Shown here: positions 25,607 to 33,859 of the stretch, piece by piece
Layout: the number at the start of each line of letters is the position of its first letter
Position numbering within the stretch: the first letter of the stretch is position 1
Assembly: GCA_937925335.1 (NCBI GenBank)
Contig: CALEWY010000039.1
Coordinates: 1-64,000, forward strand
Reading direction: 5' to 3'
Length of the DNA stretch: 64,000 nucleotides
From: an uncultured Acidimicrobiales bacterium
GTDB taxonomy: Bacteria; Actinomycetota; Acidimicrobiia; Acidimicrobiales; SZUA-35
Program-made: the position numbers and the translations under genes
Notes under the pieces: model-generated
Database searches by the model: none
Told to the model about the DNA's origin: nothing
What the model saw: only the letters and a program-made list of their open reading frames with translations

Positions 25607-26005
25607 TTACGGAGCGCTCTTTGCGACCGGACGGTTCTTCAGGAGAAATGATTCCCGAAGGTGGTTCCACCAGCACTGCCGGCAGACCTCCACTCGATAG
25701 CACGTGGTCGGGCGACCGCGGCGTCGTAGGGACATCAACTCAGACCGATCGGTCACGCAGCGACCGGCGTTCGGCAGGCCCGCACCAAACGCAAAAGTGA
25801 CGAGAACGAGATCGTCGGATTCACAAATCGGACAGTCGTCGTTCAGCGGCGTGCCGTGATGGTGGGCAACCCGACGCAGCTCGGGCTGTGCGTCGCACAC
25901 CTCATGCTGTTGACGGTGCCCGGCTTCGACAGCGTCGATGACGCGCTGACGAGCCAGTCGGTAACTCACGACACCGTCATTGTCGGACGCTCGCCAGCGA
26001 GGCAT
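25607..26005 (-). CDS. DUF5318-family protein
   Basis: I start at ATG 26005 (MPRWRASDNDGVVSYRLARQRVI), which gives 132 residues. The pattern SYRLARQRVIDAVEAGH, DVCDAQPELRRVA-like (here EVCDAQPELRR), CPICESDDLVLVTFAFGAGLPNAGRCV and VEVCRQCWWNHLRESF matches the actinobacterial DUF5318 family, which is nearly always next to a PBP1-type gene. CPIC and CRQC pairs suggest a zinc site. Function unknown; the fixed neighbourhood implies a cell-wall role. It lies 65 bp upstream of the PBP on the same strand. Confidence 0.82.
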   Translation of the reverse strand: MPRWRASDNDGVVSYRLARQRVIDAVEAGHRQQHEVCDAQPELRRVAHHHGTPLNDDCPICESDDLVLVTFAFGAGLPNAGRCVTDRSELMSLRRRGRPTTCYRVEVCRQCWWNHLRESFLLKNRPVAKSAP

Positions 26006-26096
26006 GAACGCAGAGGGTACCCGTCCGATCACGCCGACGACAGGCCGAACAACAACCAACGCCTGGGCGCGTCGCCAGGCTGGCGACTCCGAATCG

Positions 26097-27449
26097 CTAG
26101 CCGCGCCACTCCCGAAGCAGCCGGCGCGCCTCATCGGCGGAGAACGGACCGTGCTCCAACCGATGCTCGAGCAACTTGGCGACCACGGCGCCCACCTCTG
26201 GCCCCGGTTCGAGCTCCATCACCGCAATAACTTCAGCGCCATCGATCGGTGCAGAGAAGTCGGTCAGATCTTCGGTCTGGCCGACCGCGGCCACACGATG
26301 AGTTGCGCGGTCGACGACCTCATCGGCCACGCCCAGCACCGCCGCGGTCTCGAATACGGCCGGGACTCGCTCGAGCCCCACCCGATGAACAAGACGACGC
26401 AGCACCGAGTCGACGGCCTCGTCGGTCGTCGAGGCGTCAAACCGGCGCGGATCATCAGCGATCGCTCGAGCTGCGTCACAGATCTTCATCGTGGTGGTGC
26501 GGTCCTGCGCTGAGTAGCGACGCTCTCGCAGGAACGACTCGGCGCCATCGCCAATCGTGGCGCAGAACGCTGCCCGTCGAACGAGCGGTTCGGCATCAAC
26601 CGATGCCCGCGCGCTCGCCAGTTCCCACCGATCGACGGCGAGCTCTGGTGCGACCTGTGCCATCAAACCCGTGTCGGACAAGAAGGCGAATCCGAGTGCC
26701 GGCGAAGCCAACCGCAACAGCCGCTCGAACTCATCGTGGATGCGCTCGGCTGAGACGATGGCGAGGCGCTCCACGTGTTCGGTCACGGCGGCAGCGAGTT
26801 CCGGCGCAACATCCAACTCGAACCGAGGGATGAACCGTGCAGCCCGCATCATTCGCAGCGGGTCATCGGTGAATGAGATCGATGGGTCGAGGGGGGTCCG
26901 CAACACACGATCCGCAAGATCACGCTCGCCCCTGAACGGATCGATCAGCTCACCCGTCGTGGCATCAACCGCCATGGCGTTGATGGAAAAGTCCCGGCGC
27001 GAAAGATCAACCTCGAGATCATCACCAAAGGCGACCTGCGGTTTGCGCGATGTCGAGTCATAGGACTCCGCCCGATACGTCGTGATCTCGAGATCGAGCT
27101 CGTTGACCGTGGCCCCGATCGTGCCGAAGCGCTCGCCTTGGGTCCACAGGGCCGTCGCCGATGGCTGCAACAGGGACTTCGTCACCTCTGGCAAAGCATC
27201 GGTGGTGAGGTCAACGTCATTCACGAGGTCATTCACGAGGTCATTCGCGAGGTCACCGCCAAGCCCTGGCTTCCCAACACCGAGGCCCTTGTCGCGGCCG
27301 AGCATCAAATCGCGCACCACTCCACCGACCAGGTAAAGGTCGTGTCCCCGCTCGCGAAACCCCGCCGCGATCGGCTCGATCGCTTCGAAGATCGATCGGG
27401 CCTCAGCGCTCTCATGCCAGGTGCTTTCGCGCCAACTCGCCGTGCTCAT
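26097..27449 (-). CDS. cca: CCA-adding tRNA nucleotidyltransferase / poly(A) polymerase family
   Basis: The 450-residue protein has LYLVGGVVRDLMLGRD, the catalytic DVDLTTDALPE, RRDFSINAMAVD and the head-to-neck LRMMRAARFIPRFEL of class II nucleotidyltransferases. It adds or repairs the CCA end of tRNAs. Between GGVVRD and the catalytic DVD lies an unusual insert (GLGGDLANDLVNDLVN) encoded by a 12-bp unit repeated three times. I use ATG 27449 rather than the TTG at 27455. A 7-codon ORF overlaps this start by ATGA. The gene lies where actinobacteria keep pcnA, divergent across the HDAC and GNAT genes from the DUF6049-kinase-sigma block. Confidence 0.93.
   Translation of the reverse strand: MSTASWRESTWHESAEARSIFEAIEPIAAGFRERGHDLYLVGGVVRDLMLGRDKGLGVGKPGLGGDLANDLVNDLVNDVDLTTDALPEVTKSLLQPSATALWTQGERFGTIGATVNELDLEITTYRAESYDSTSRKPQVAFGDDLEVDLSRRDFSINAMAVDATTGELIDPFRGERDLADRVLRTPLDPSISFTDDPLRMMRAARFIPRFELDVAPELAAAVTEHVERLAIVSAERIHDEFERLLRLASPALGFAFLSDTGLMAQVAPELAVDRWELASARASVDAEPLVRRAAFCATIGDGAESFLRERRYSAQDRTTTMKICDAARAIADDPRRFDASTTDEAVDSVLRRLVHRVGLERVPAVFETAAVLGVADEVVDRATHRVAAVGQTEDLTDFSAPIDGAEVIAVMELEPGPEVGAVVAKLLEHRLEHGPFSADEARRLLREWRG
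27215..27256. repeat. 12-bp tandem repeat coding for NDLV repeats in cca
   Basis: TCATTCACGAGG is repeated three times with one change in the last unit. It lengthens the loop between the first two nucleotidyltransferase motifs by whole residues and so keeps the frame. Confidence 0.8.
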
Positions 27450-27469
27450 GTGCAACTCGCCGTGCTCAT
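27446..27469 (-). CDS. Seven-codon leader ORF overlapping the cca start
   Basis: A 20-bp duplication of the cca start (ATGAGCACGGCGAGTTG) places a second ATG at 27469. Read from there the ORF is MSTASCT followed by TGA, and the stop overlaps the cca ATG as ATGA. AAGG lies at better spacing from this upstream ATG than from the cca ATG, so ribosomes may initiate here and re-initiate at cca. Confidence 0.4.
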   Translation of the reverse strand: MSTASCT

Positions 27470-27491
27470 GTGATTGACCTTGCTCACGAGA

Positions 27492-28493
27492 TCAGGGCAG
27501 ATGGATGGCTCGGCTGAGATCCACCATGTCATCGCCAGGGCCGCCCTTGGTGTTGGCTTCTGGCCGAATCTCCGAGCCTGCGCTCACGCCGACGATGGCA
27601 CCAGCCGAATCGCTCAACGCTTGCAGGTCATAGCCACCCTCGAGGAAGAGCAGCCGACGCCCGGCAGGAACGGTGGTGAACAAGTCGCCAACCATGTCGC
27701 CAAAGTCCGACGACGACAGGCCGAGATCGGTGATGGGATCGGAACGGTGGCCGTCGAACCCGGCCGAGATGAGCAGCCAGGTTGGTTTGTGTCGCTCGAC
27801 GACGGGCACCACAACCTGCTCCATGGCTCGGCGATACACGTCGCCGGTTGCGCCGGCAGGCATGGCGATGTTGACCGTTTTGCCTGCACCGTCTCCCTCG
27901 CCGACCTCATCGGGCCGGCCGGTGAACGGATACCAGGGGTACTGATGCAGCGACACGAACAACACGTTCGGATCGGCATAGAAGATGTCTTGTGTGCCGT
28001 TGCCGTGGTGGGCGTCGATATCGACGATGGCGACCTGTTCGCCACGATCGGCCAGTGATCGAGCGGCCACCGCAACGTTGTTGATCAGGCAGAAGCCCAT
28101 CTGCTTCTTTGCTGTCGCGTGATGACCAGGAGGCCGAACGACCGACCATCCAACGTCGGCTTCGCCTCGTTCGAGGCGTTCGATGAGATCGAGACCAGAC
28201 CCAGCGGCCTTCCGAGCCGCGGCGGAGCTCTGCGGCGACACCACGGTGTCCGGGTCGATCGAACCGCCGCCGGACTCGGCAAGGTGTTCGAGATCATCGA
28301 TCATCGACGCTGGGTGCACGGCCACAAGCGATTCGACAGGCGCATCTGGCGACTCGATCCACGTGACCGCCTCGCCGAGGCCGGCCTGTTCGATTCCGCG
28401 AGCGACCGCATCCAGACGGGCCGGCCGTTCGGGGTGTCCAGGGCCGGTGTCATGCAGCCGGCACAGATCGTGAGTGGAGATCAGCACCGTCAC
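27492..28493 (-). CDS. Histone deacetylase-like amidohydrolase (AcuC/HDAC family)
   Basis: The 333-residue protein carries the arginase/deacetylase-fold motifs: GHPERPARLDAV, RPPGHHATAKKQMGFCLINNVAVAA with the active-site His pair, VDIDAHHGNGTQDIFY with the zinc Asp/His, and LISAGFDGHRSDPI with the second zinc Asp. Bacterial members deacylate acetylated small molecules or proteins such as acetyl-CoA synthetase. It lies just upstream of cca on the same strand with a 22-bp gap to the 7-codon leader. Confidence 0.93.
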   Translation of the reverse strand: MTVLISTHDLCRLHDTGPGHPERPARLDAVARGIEQAGLGEAVTWIESPDAPVESLVAVHPASMIDDLEHLAESGGGSIDPDTVVSPQSSAAARKAAGSGLDLIERLERGEADVGWSVVRPPGHHATAKKQMGFCLINNVAVAARSLADRGEQVAIVDIDAHHGNGTQDIFYADPNVLFVSLHQYPWYPFTGRPDEVGEGDGAGKTVNIAMPAGATGDVYRRAMEQVVVPVVERHKPTWLLISAGFDGHRSDPITDLGLSSSDFGDMVGDLFTTVPAGRRLLFLEGGYDLQALSDSAGAIVGVSAGSEIRPEANTKGGPGDDMVDLSRAIHLP

Positions 28494-28659
28494 GATCGTG
28501 CACCGTAGTCGCCCGATCAGCCCGACCCGAACGTGGTTTGTGTCCGGTGTCTCAGCGCTCTGATGAAAACCGTTTCGGCCCGCTGATCAACGGAGCTGAG
28601 TGAGAAAGGGCGATCGGAGTCCGGTGCCAGCGCCCAGAAACCAATAGTCTTGGTCCCCG

Positions 28660-29463
28660 GTGGACCACGTACCTGTCTCTCCTATCGGCCCTGGGCTGCA
28701 ACGTGCCTGGGCCGCGCCGTCCACCGGCGGACGCCTTCGGGTGGTTCCCTGGCAGGGCGATCGATACACCGCGCTCATCGGTCCGGGTCGATCTGGGCGT
28801 CCACCAACCGGCCTCGATCTCTTTCATTGCATCGAAGCCCTCCAAGAACGCGGCGTGCGCTCAGCGGTCACACCAGCGTTGGCTCCAGCGGATGCCGAAG
28901 CGTTCACCGAAGCGGGCTTTCGCCTGCACGAACGCCTGCATCTCCTGGCCTATCGCCTCAATACCCGCCAGACCCATCGCTTCATGGAAGCCGACGCTCT
29001 GTGGCGCCCCGGCGCGCTCTTCCCATCGAAGCGATCGTCAGGCCGAACCCTGCGAGCGGGCCGTCCGTGGCATCGTCGCGTGGTGCTCGACATCGACCGA
29101 CGCGCCTTCGAACCCTTCTGGCAGTTCGATACGAACTCGCTGGCTGAAGCGCGCCGCGCCACACCAGCCAGTCGCTATCGGGTCGCGCTCGAGGGCCGCC
29201 ACCCCCTCGGTTATGCGGTCACCGGCCGCGCCGGCAACCGCGGCTACCTGCAGCGTCTCGCCGTCGATCCCGATCGTCAGGGCGGCGGGCTTGGGTCTGC
29301 TCTCGTGCACGATTCGCTCCGCTGGTTGGATAGCCGTGGTGTTGAACTCGCCATGGTGAACACCCAGGAACGCAACGGGCGCGCTCTCGATCTCTACGAA
29401 CACCTCGGCTTTCGGCGCCAGCCAGATGGTCTGGTCGTGCTGCGATGGGATGCCGAAGGGTGA
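28660..29463 (+). CDS. GNAT-family N-acetyltransferase
   Basis: The 267-residue protein starts at a GTG. The first ~130 residues form a lineage-specific domain; the rest is a GNAT fold with LQRLAVDPDRQGGGLGSALVHDSL, where QGGGLG is the acetyl-CoA loop, and LYEHLGFRRQPDGLVVL at the end. The acceptor is unknown. Its TGA overlaps the GTG of the next gene (GTGA), so it is coupled to the DUF6049-like gene. Confidence 0.85.
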   Translation: MDHVPVSPIGPGLQRAWAAPSTGGRLRVVPWQGDRYTALIGPGRSGRPPTGLDLFHCIEALQERGVRSAVTPALAPADAEAFTEAGFRLHERLHLLAYRLNTRQTHRFMEADALWRPGALFPSKRSSGRTLRAGRPWHRRVVLDIDRRAFEPFWQFDTNSLAEARRATPASRYRVALEGRHPLGYAVTGRAGNRGYLQRLAVDPDRQGGGLGSALVHDSLRWLDSRGVELAMVNTQERNGRALDLYEHLGFRRQPDGLVVLRWDAEG

Positions 29464-31472
29464 CATCACGACGCTCCCAATCGATCCTTTCGACCGCCGC
29501 CACGCTCATCACCATGTTCGTGCTGACCGTTCTCGTCGCGCCGTCGTCGATGGTCGCCACCGGCGTGGCGCCGGTCGCTGCCCAGGGCGGACGGCTCGCG
29601 CTCGTCGATCAGACCCCCTATGTCGCCGCTGACGGTGCATTCGGAATCACACTCCGGTGGACGGGCGAGCAACGAACCGACCTGACCGTTTCGGCTCGCG
29701 TCTTTGGTGCCATCTCCGCTGAGTCCGACGTTGGGCAACCACCGTCGACCGACACGCTCCGCCGTTATCCGGGACCCGAGGAGCGCTTCGCTCTTTCCAC
29801 CGTGGCCGATCCGAGCGGTGAGTTCTTCTTCGAGATTCCGATCAGAAGTTTTGAGGCTGCGGACGATCGAGTCTTCATCACCGATCCCGGCGTCTATCCC
29901 GTCGTCGTCGAAGTTCGCGATGCCGACGGCCCGGTCACCTCGGTGCAAACACACTTGATTCGCCTGCCGACCGAAACGGCCGAGATTCCCTCACTTTTGC
30001 GAACCAATGTCGTCATCAACGTGTCGGTCGCCGACGGCATCAACTTGGCGGAGATCATTCCGCTGCTCGAACGCCACCCGTCGCTACCGCTCACCGTCGT
30101 GCTCGAACCGGGTGTCATTCGCCAGCTTGAATCCGACCCAGAGCTGAACGCCGCATTCGTTACCGCCCTCGGTGAGCGACCGGCCAGCGCGGTCCCCGTC
30201 CTCAACCTCGACCCATCGTCGCTGGCTGAGATCGGAGGAGAGGCGCTGTACGAACAAACGCTGGTCGAAACCAACGATCGTCTTGCGACGCTCGGCATTC
30301 GCACCGATCCAACGGTGCTTCCGGTTGCCGCGACGCTCACCGCCGATGGTGCAGCCATGCTCGACCGGCTCGGGATCGACATCGTCATCAACCTCGACTC
30401 GTCACGCGAACCAGGGGGCGCCATCGAGGTCGGTCAAGGTCTGCGCGTGCTCACCATCGATGAAGGTCGAACGGCACAGTTGCGCTCGGGCCCGCTCGCC
30501 GCTCAGCGAGCAAACGAACTCCTGGCTTCACTTGCCGTGCGCCAACAACTCGATGGGTCACCAATCGTGCTCGGTGGTCCCGAGCTGCGATCGCTCGACG
30601 GATCGAGCGGCGACACCCTCGCCCTCGAACTGGTCCTGTCCGCACTCGATCAGCCCGGCCTCATCGAAGCCGTCGACGTCAACATTGCGACCGGTAGCGG
30701 TTCAGCGGTTCCGCTTCGTCTGGCCGAACGCCCACTTCAAGATCTGCGTCCGGTCCAAGACGACGTCAACAACTTCCTCGCGGACATGGTCACCTACCGG
30801 GAGTTCAGCGGCGAGCAGGGAATCGCGACCGAACGCCTCTCCCAGGGTTTGCTCGCCAGCCTGAGCTCGAACCTCAATCCTGACGAACGAGCGCGAGAGC
30901 TCGCCCGCCTGCAGGCAACCCTCGACAGTGAGCTCGACGTCATTTCGATGCCGAGTGATCAAAGCATCACGATCACCGCACAGAACGCTGCCGTTCCGGT
31001 CGCCATCGATAACGAGAGCCTCGGCGAGCGCACCGTGTTGTTGCGCTTCACATCCGACCGAATCAACGTCGCCCAACACGAGACCACCGTGACCCTCGAA
31101 CCGGGCCGAACGAACCTTGAGATCGATCTCGAGACGCGCACGCTTGGTCAGTCACCGCTTCAGATCGAAGTGCTCACTCCGGACGGGTCACGCAGCTTGT
31201 CCTCCACTCGTTACGGCGTTCGCTCGACTGCCATTCCTGGCCTCGGCTACCTCTTGTCGATCACGGCTCTGCTGTTCCTCGTGGCCTGGTGGATCGTGTC
31301 GATCAGCCGCTCACGATCCGAAGCAAATGCCGCGGCCATCGCCGCCACCGTCTCGGCCGAGAGTGCGGCTGACGACAGCACGACCGAGACTGACACAGAG
31401 ACCGCCGGGACTGACACCGATACCGAAACGGACGACCTCACCGGTCGTCGATCGCAGCGTCAATCGTCGTGA
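29460..31472 (+). CDS. DUF6049-like secreted/membrane-anchored protein
   Basis: The track start 29445 lies inside the GNAT gene; GTG 29460 gives a four-base GTGA overlap and a signal anchor (TAATLITMFVLTVLVAPSSMV). The outward part (~620 residues) holds repeated beta-rich segments and a central alpha/beta domain (IPLLERHPSLPLTVVLEPGVI, LDRLGIDIVINLDS). A C-terminal helix (LGYLLSITALLFLVAWWIV) and an acidic/Thr cytoplasmic tail end it. This matches the large exported protein that precedes MurJ and sigM in actinobacteria (DUF6049 type). Its TGA overlaps the kinase GTG. Confidence 0.75.
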   Translation: MTSRRSQSILSTAATLITMFVLTVLVAPSSMVATGVAPVAAQGGRLALVDQTPYVAADGAFGITLRWTGEQRTDLTVSARVFGAISAESDVGQPPSTDTLRRYPGPEERFALSTVADPSGEFFFEIPIRSFEAADDRVFITDPGVYPVVVEVRDADGPVTSVQTHLIRLPTETAEIPSLLRTNVVINVSVADGINLAEIIPLLERHPSLPLTVVLEPGVIRQLESDPELNAAFVTALGERPASAVPVLNLDPSSLAEIGGEALYEQTLVETNDRLATLGIRTDPTVLPVAATLTADGAAMLDRLGIDIVINLDSSREPGGAIEVGQGLRVLTIDEGRTAQLRSGPLAAQRANELLASLAVRQQLDGSPIVLGGPELRSLDGSSGDTLALELVLSALDQPGLIEAVDVNIATGSGSAVPLRLAERPLQDLRPVQDDVNNFLADMVTYREFSGEQGIATERLSQGLLASLSSNLNPDERARELARLQATLDSELDVISMPSDQSITITAQNAAVPVAIDNESLGERTVLLRFTSDRINVAQHETTVTLEPGRTNLEIDLETRTLGQSPLQIEVLTPDGSRSLSSTRYGVRSTAIPGLGYLLSITALLFLVAWWIVSISRSRSEANAAAIAATVSAESAADDSTTETDTETAGTDTDTETDDLTGRRSQRQSS

Positions 31473-33166
31473 CCCCAGCTCATCCCCCGGGCGTCGGCGA
31501 TCGGTTGGCCGATCGCTACGAACTTGTCGACCCCATCGCCACCGGCGGCATGGCCCAGGTTTGGCGCGCCGTCGATTCGGTGCTCGGCCGCGAAGTTGCG
31601 GTCAAGGTCTTGCACCCGCACCTGGCGACCGATCGTGGCTTCTTGTTGCGCTTCCGCCGCGAAGCCGTCGCAGCCGCCCGACTCTCCCACCCCTCCATCG
31701 TGTCCATCTACGACACGGTGAGCGAAAACGGCACCGAAGCGATCGTGATGGAGCTCATCAAGGGCCGCACGCTTCGTGCCGTGCTCGACGACGTGAACGT
31801 GATGGGTGAGCGCGACGCCATCGAGGTCGGCACCCAGATCGCGGACGCGCTCGCTGATGCCCATCGTGGTGGTGTTGTGCATCGCGACATCAAGCCATCG
31901 AACATCTTGTTGTGCCCCGATCGACGGGTGATGGTCACCGACTTCGGCATCGCCAAGGCGGGCGAGGACACCGACCTGACCGTCACCGGCACATTGCTCG
32001 GCACCGCGAAGTACCTGGCTCCTGAGCAGGTCAACGGTGATCCTGTCGATGCTCGAGCCGACCTCTATGCGCTTGGCATCGTCTTGTTCGAAGCCGTCAC
32101 CGGACAGGCTCCGTTCAAAGCGGATACCGATGCGGCAACGGCGTTGGCTCGTCTGCATCAACCGCCGCCACGAGCACAAACGCTGCGCCCTGATCTCACG
32201 AACGAACTCGATGCCATCATCCATCGGATGATGGGCCGGAGTCCCGACACCCGGTTCGCAACGGCGACGGATGTCCGGGCTGCACTCAGCGGTGTCCCGA
32301 AGAACGCAGGTGGAGCCGACGCCACACTCGTCGTTGCCGATGCACGCCCATCGGTGCCCGGTCGTTTCGGGGGCACCGCCGCCGCGGTTGGCTACGAGGC
32401 CGACGACATCGAGATCTACGACGACGGCTACCACGAAGACGAGTTCGATGACGGTTTCGATGACGATGGCGAACCCGGATTCCTTCGCTCGGAGCGGTCC
32501 TGGATGCTCCCTGCGCTCGCACTTGCCTTGACCGCAGCCGCTCTCGTCGTGGCGGTGCAGTTGTTTCGACAGTCGCCGCTTGGATCCGACGCCAACGCCG
32601 GCGCTGACACCGAGCAGCCAGCGGATTCTGGTGAACCGAGCGACGACCCTGACGTGCAGTCGACCTCCAGCACGGTCTTGACCGTGACCCCAGTCGTCGA
32701 ACCCTCCATCGTCAGCGCTCGAACGCTCGATGCCGTCAGCCTTGGAGGCGACGGTTCGGAGAATGACGACTTGGCACCCGCCGCCTTTGACGGCAACGAC
32801 GAAACCTCGTGGCGAACCGACCAATATCGGCGCCCGAACTTCGGCAACTTGAAGACCGGCGTCGGTCTGGTTCTCGATCTCGGCGGACGCGCTCGAGTCG
32901 AAGAGATCGAGTTGATGACCAACTCAGAGGACTGGACGATCGAGTTCTACGTCGGCGAAGAATTCGGCGATGACCCCTCCGCATGGGGCGAACCCATTGG
33001 CGTCATCGTCGATGGTGACGGCCGGGAGGACCTCGAGGACCTCGGAGCAGTCGGCCCATTCCTGCTGGTCTGGGTGACCGATCACGGTCTGTCGCCCGAC
33101 GGCAGTGACGACGATGACGAGGACGACCACCGCTTCGAACTGCTGGAGATCACCGTCTCCAGTTGA
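31469..33166 (+). CDS. Ser/Thr protein kinase with outer galactose-binding-like domain
   Basis: The 565-residue protein has a PknB-type kinase domain (residues ~15-275) with an intact active site: Lys46 in VAVKVLH, HRDIKPSN at 137-144 and DFG at 157-159. A very acidic segment (DDGYHEDEFDDGFDDDGEPG) follows, then one membrane helix (344-364) and an outer domain from about residue 400. The outer part (FDGNDETSWRTDQYRRPNFG, GVGLVLDLGGRARVEEIELM) looks like a discoidin/F5-8 galactose-binding fold. The same fold ends the MurJ-pseudokinase fusions at this locus in other actinobacteria. Here there is no MurJ part and the kinase looks active. Coupled to the DUF6049-like gene. Confidence 0.9.
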   Translation: MTPAHPPGVGDRLADRYELVDPIATGGMAQVWRAVDSVLGREVAVKVLHPHLATDRGFLLRFRREAVAAARLSHPSIVSIYDTVSENGTEAIVMELIKGRTLRAVLDDVNVMGERDAIEVGTQIADALADAHRGGVVHRDIKPSNILLCPDRRVMVTDFGIAKAGEDTDLTVTGTLLGTAKYLAPEQVNGDPVDARADLYALGIVLFEAVTGQAPFKADTDAATALARLHQPPPRAQTLRPDLTNELDAIIHRMMGRSPDTRFATATDVRAALSGVPKNAGGADATLVVADARPSVPGRFGGTAAAVGYEADDIEIYDDGYHEDEFDDGFDDDGEPGFLRSERSWMLPALALALTAAALVVAVQLFRQSPLGSDANAGADTEQPADSGEPSDDPDVQSTSSTVLTVTPVVEPSIVSARTLDAVSLGGDGSENDDLAPAAFDGNDETSWRTDQYRRPNFGNLKTGVGLVLDLGGRARVEEIELMTNSEDWTIEFYVGEEFGDDPSAWGEPIGVIVDGDGREDLEDLGAVGPFLLVWVTDHGLSPDGSDDDDEDDHRFELLEITVSS

Positions 33167-33256
33167 TCGGCGACTTTGGCCGACGCTCGGGCCAGCGCTC
33201 CAACCTGCCGTGTCCCCAACTGAGCGTGCGCACGATCGTAAGATCACCAGATCGCA

Positions 33257-33859
33257 ATGACCGACGAAGAACGCGTCGCCCTTGCCCAGGGTGGGGATAG
33301 CGCGGCGATGAACGCGCTCTTGGAGACGCACTACGAGCGTCTCTACGCCATCTGTCGCCGCATTGCGGGCAACGATGCCGATGCCGCCGATGCCTGCCAA
33401 GAGGCGCTCCTTGCAGTCGTGAAGGGGATCGGCCGCTTCGACAACCGTTCGTCGTTCAAGACCTGGAGCCATCGAGTTGCGACCAATGCGTGCCTCGATG
33501 AATTGCGTCGACGTAAACGCCGCCCGATCGCCGTCGTCGACGAACCCGACCGCATCAGCGACGAACCCGATGTCGCTCAACGAGTGAGCGATCGGCTCAC
33601 GATCGACGAAGCACTCCCCCAGATTCCAGAAGAGTTCCGCGCACCCGTCGTGCTGCGAGACGTGATCGGCATGGACTACGCCGAAATCGCTGAAACCCTG
33701 GAATTAGCGCCCGGTACCGTTCGTTCCCGCATTGCACGAGGGCGAAGACATCTCGCCAATGTGCTGGCACCCGACATCCCTGATGGCCCTGATTCGCAGG
33801 AATCTTCACTCATTGGGGAACCAGACGCTCTCGGCGAGCGTCAGAGACCACCGACATGA
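33257..33859 (+). CDS. ECF RNA polymerase sigma factor (SigM-like position)
   Basis: The 200-residue protein has region 2 (YERLYAICRRIAGNDADAADACQEALL, FKTWSHRVATNACLDELRRRKR) and region 4 (LPQIPEEFRAPVVLRDVIGMDYAEIAETLELAPGTVRSRIARGRRHL). It directs RNA polymerase to stress promoters. The ATG of the next gene, an anti-sigma factor, overlaps its stop (ATGA). Location between the kinase and trxB matches the actinobacterial sigM locus; the regulon is unknown. Confidence 0.93.
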   Translation: MTDEERVALAQGGDSAAMNALLETHYERLYAICRRIAGNDADAADACQEALLAVVKGIGRFDNRSSFKTWSHRVATNACLDELRRRKRRPIAVVDEPDRISDEPDVAQRVSDRLTIDEALPQIPEEFRAPVVLRDVIGMDYAEIAETLELAPGTVRSRIARGRRHLANVLAPDIPDGPDSQESSLIGEPDALGERQRPPT

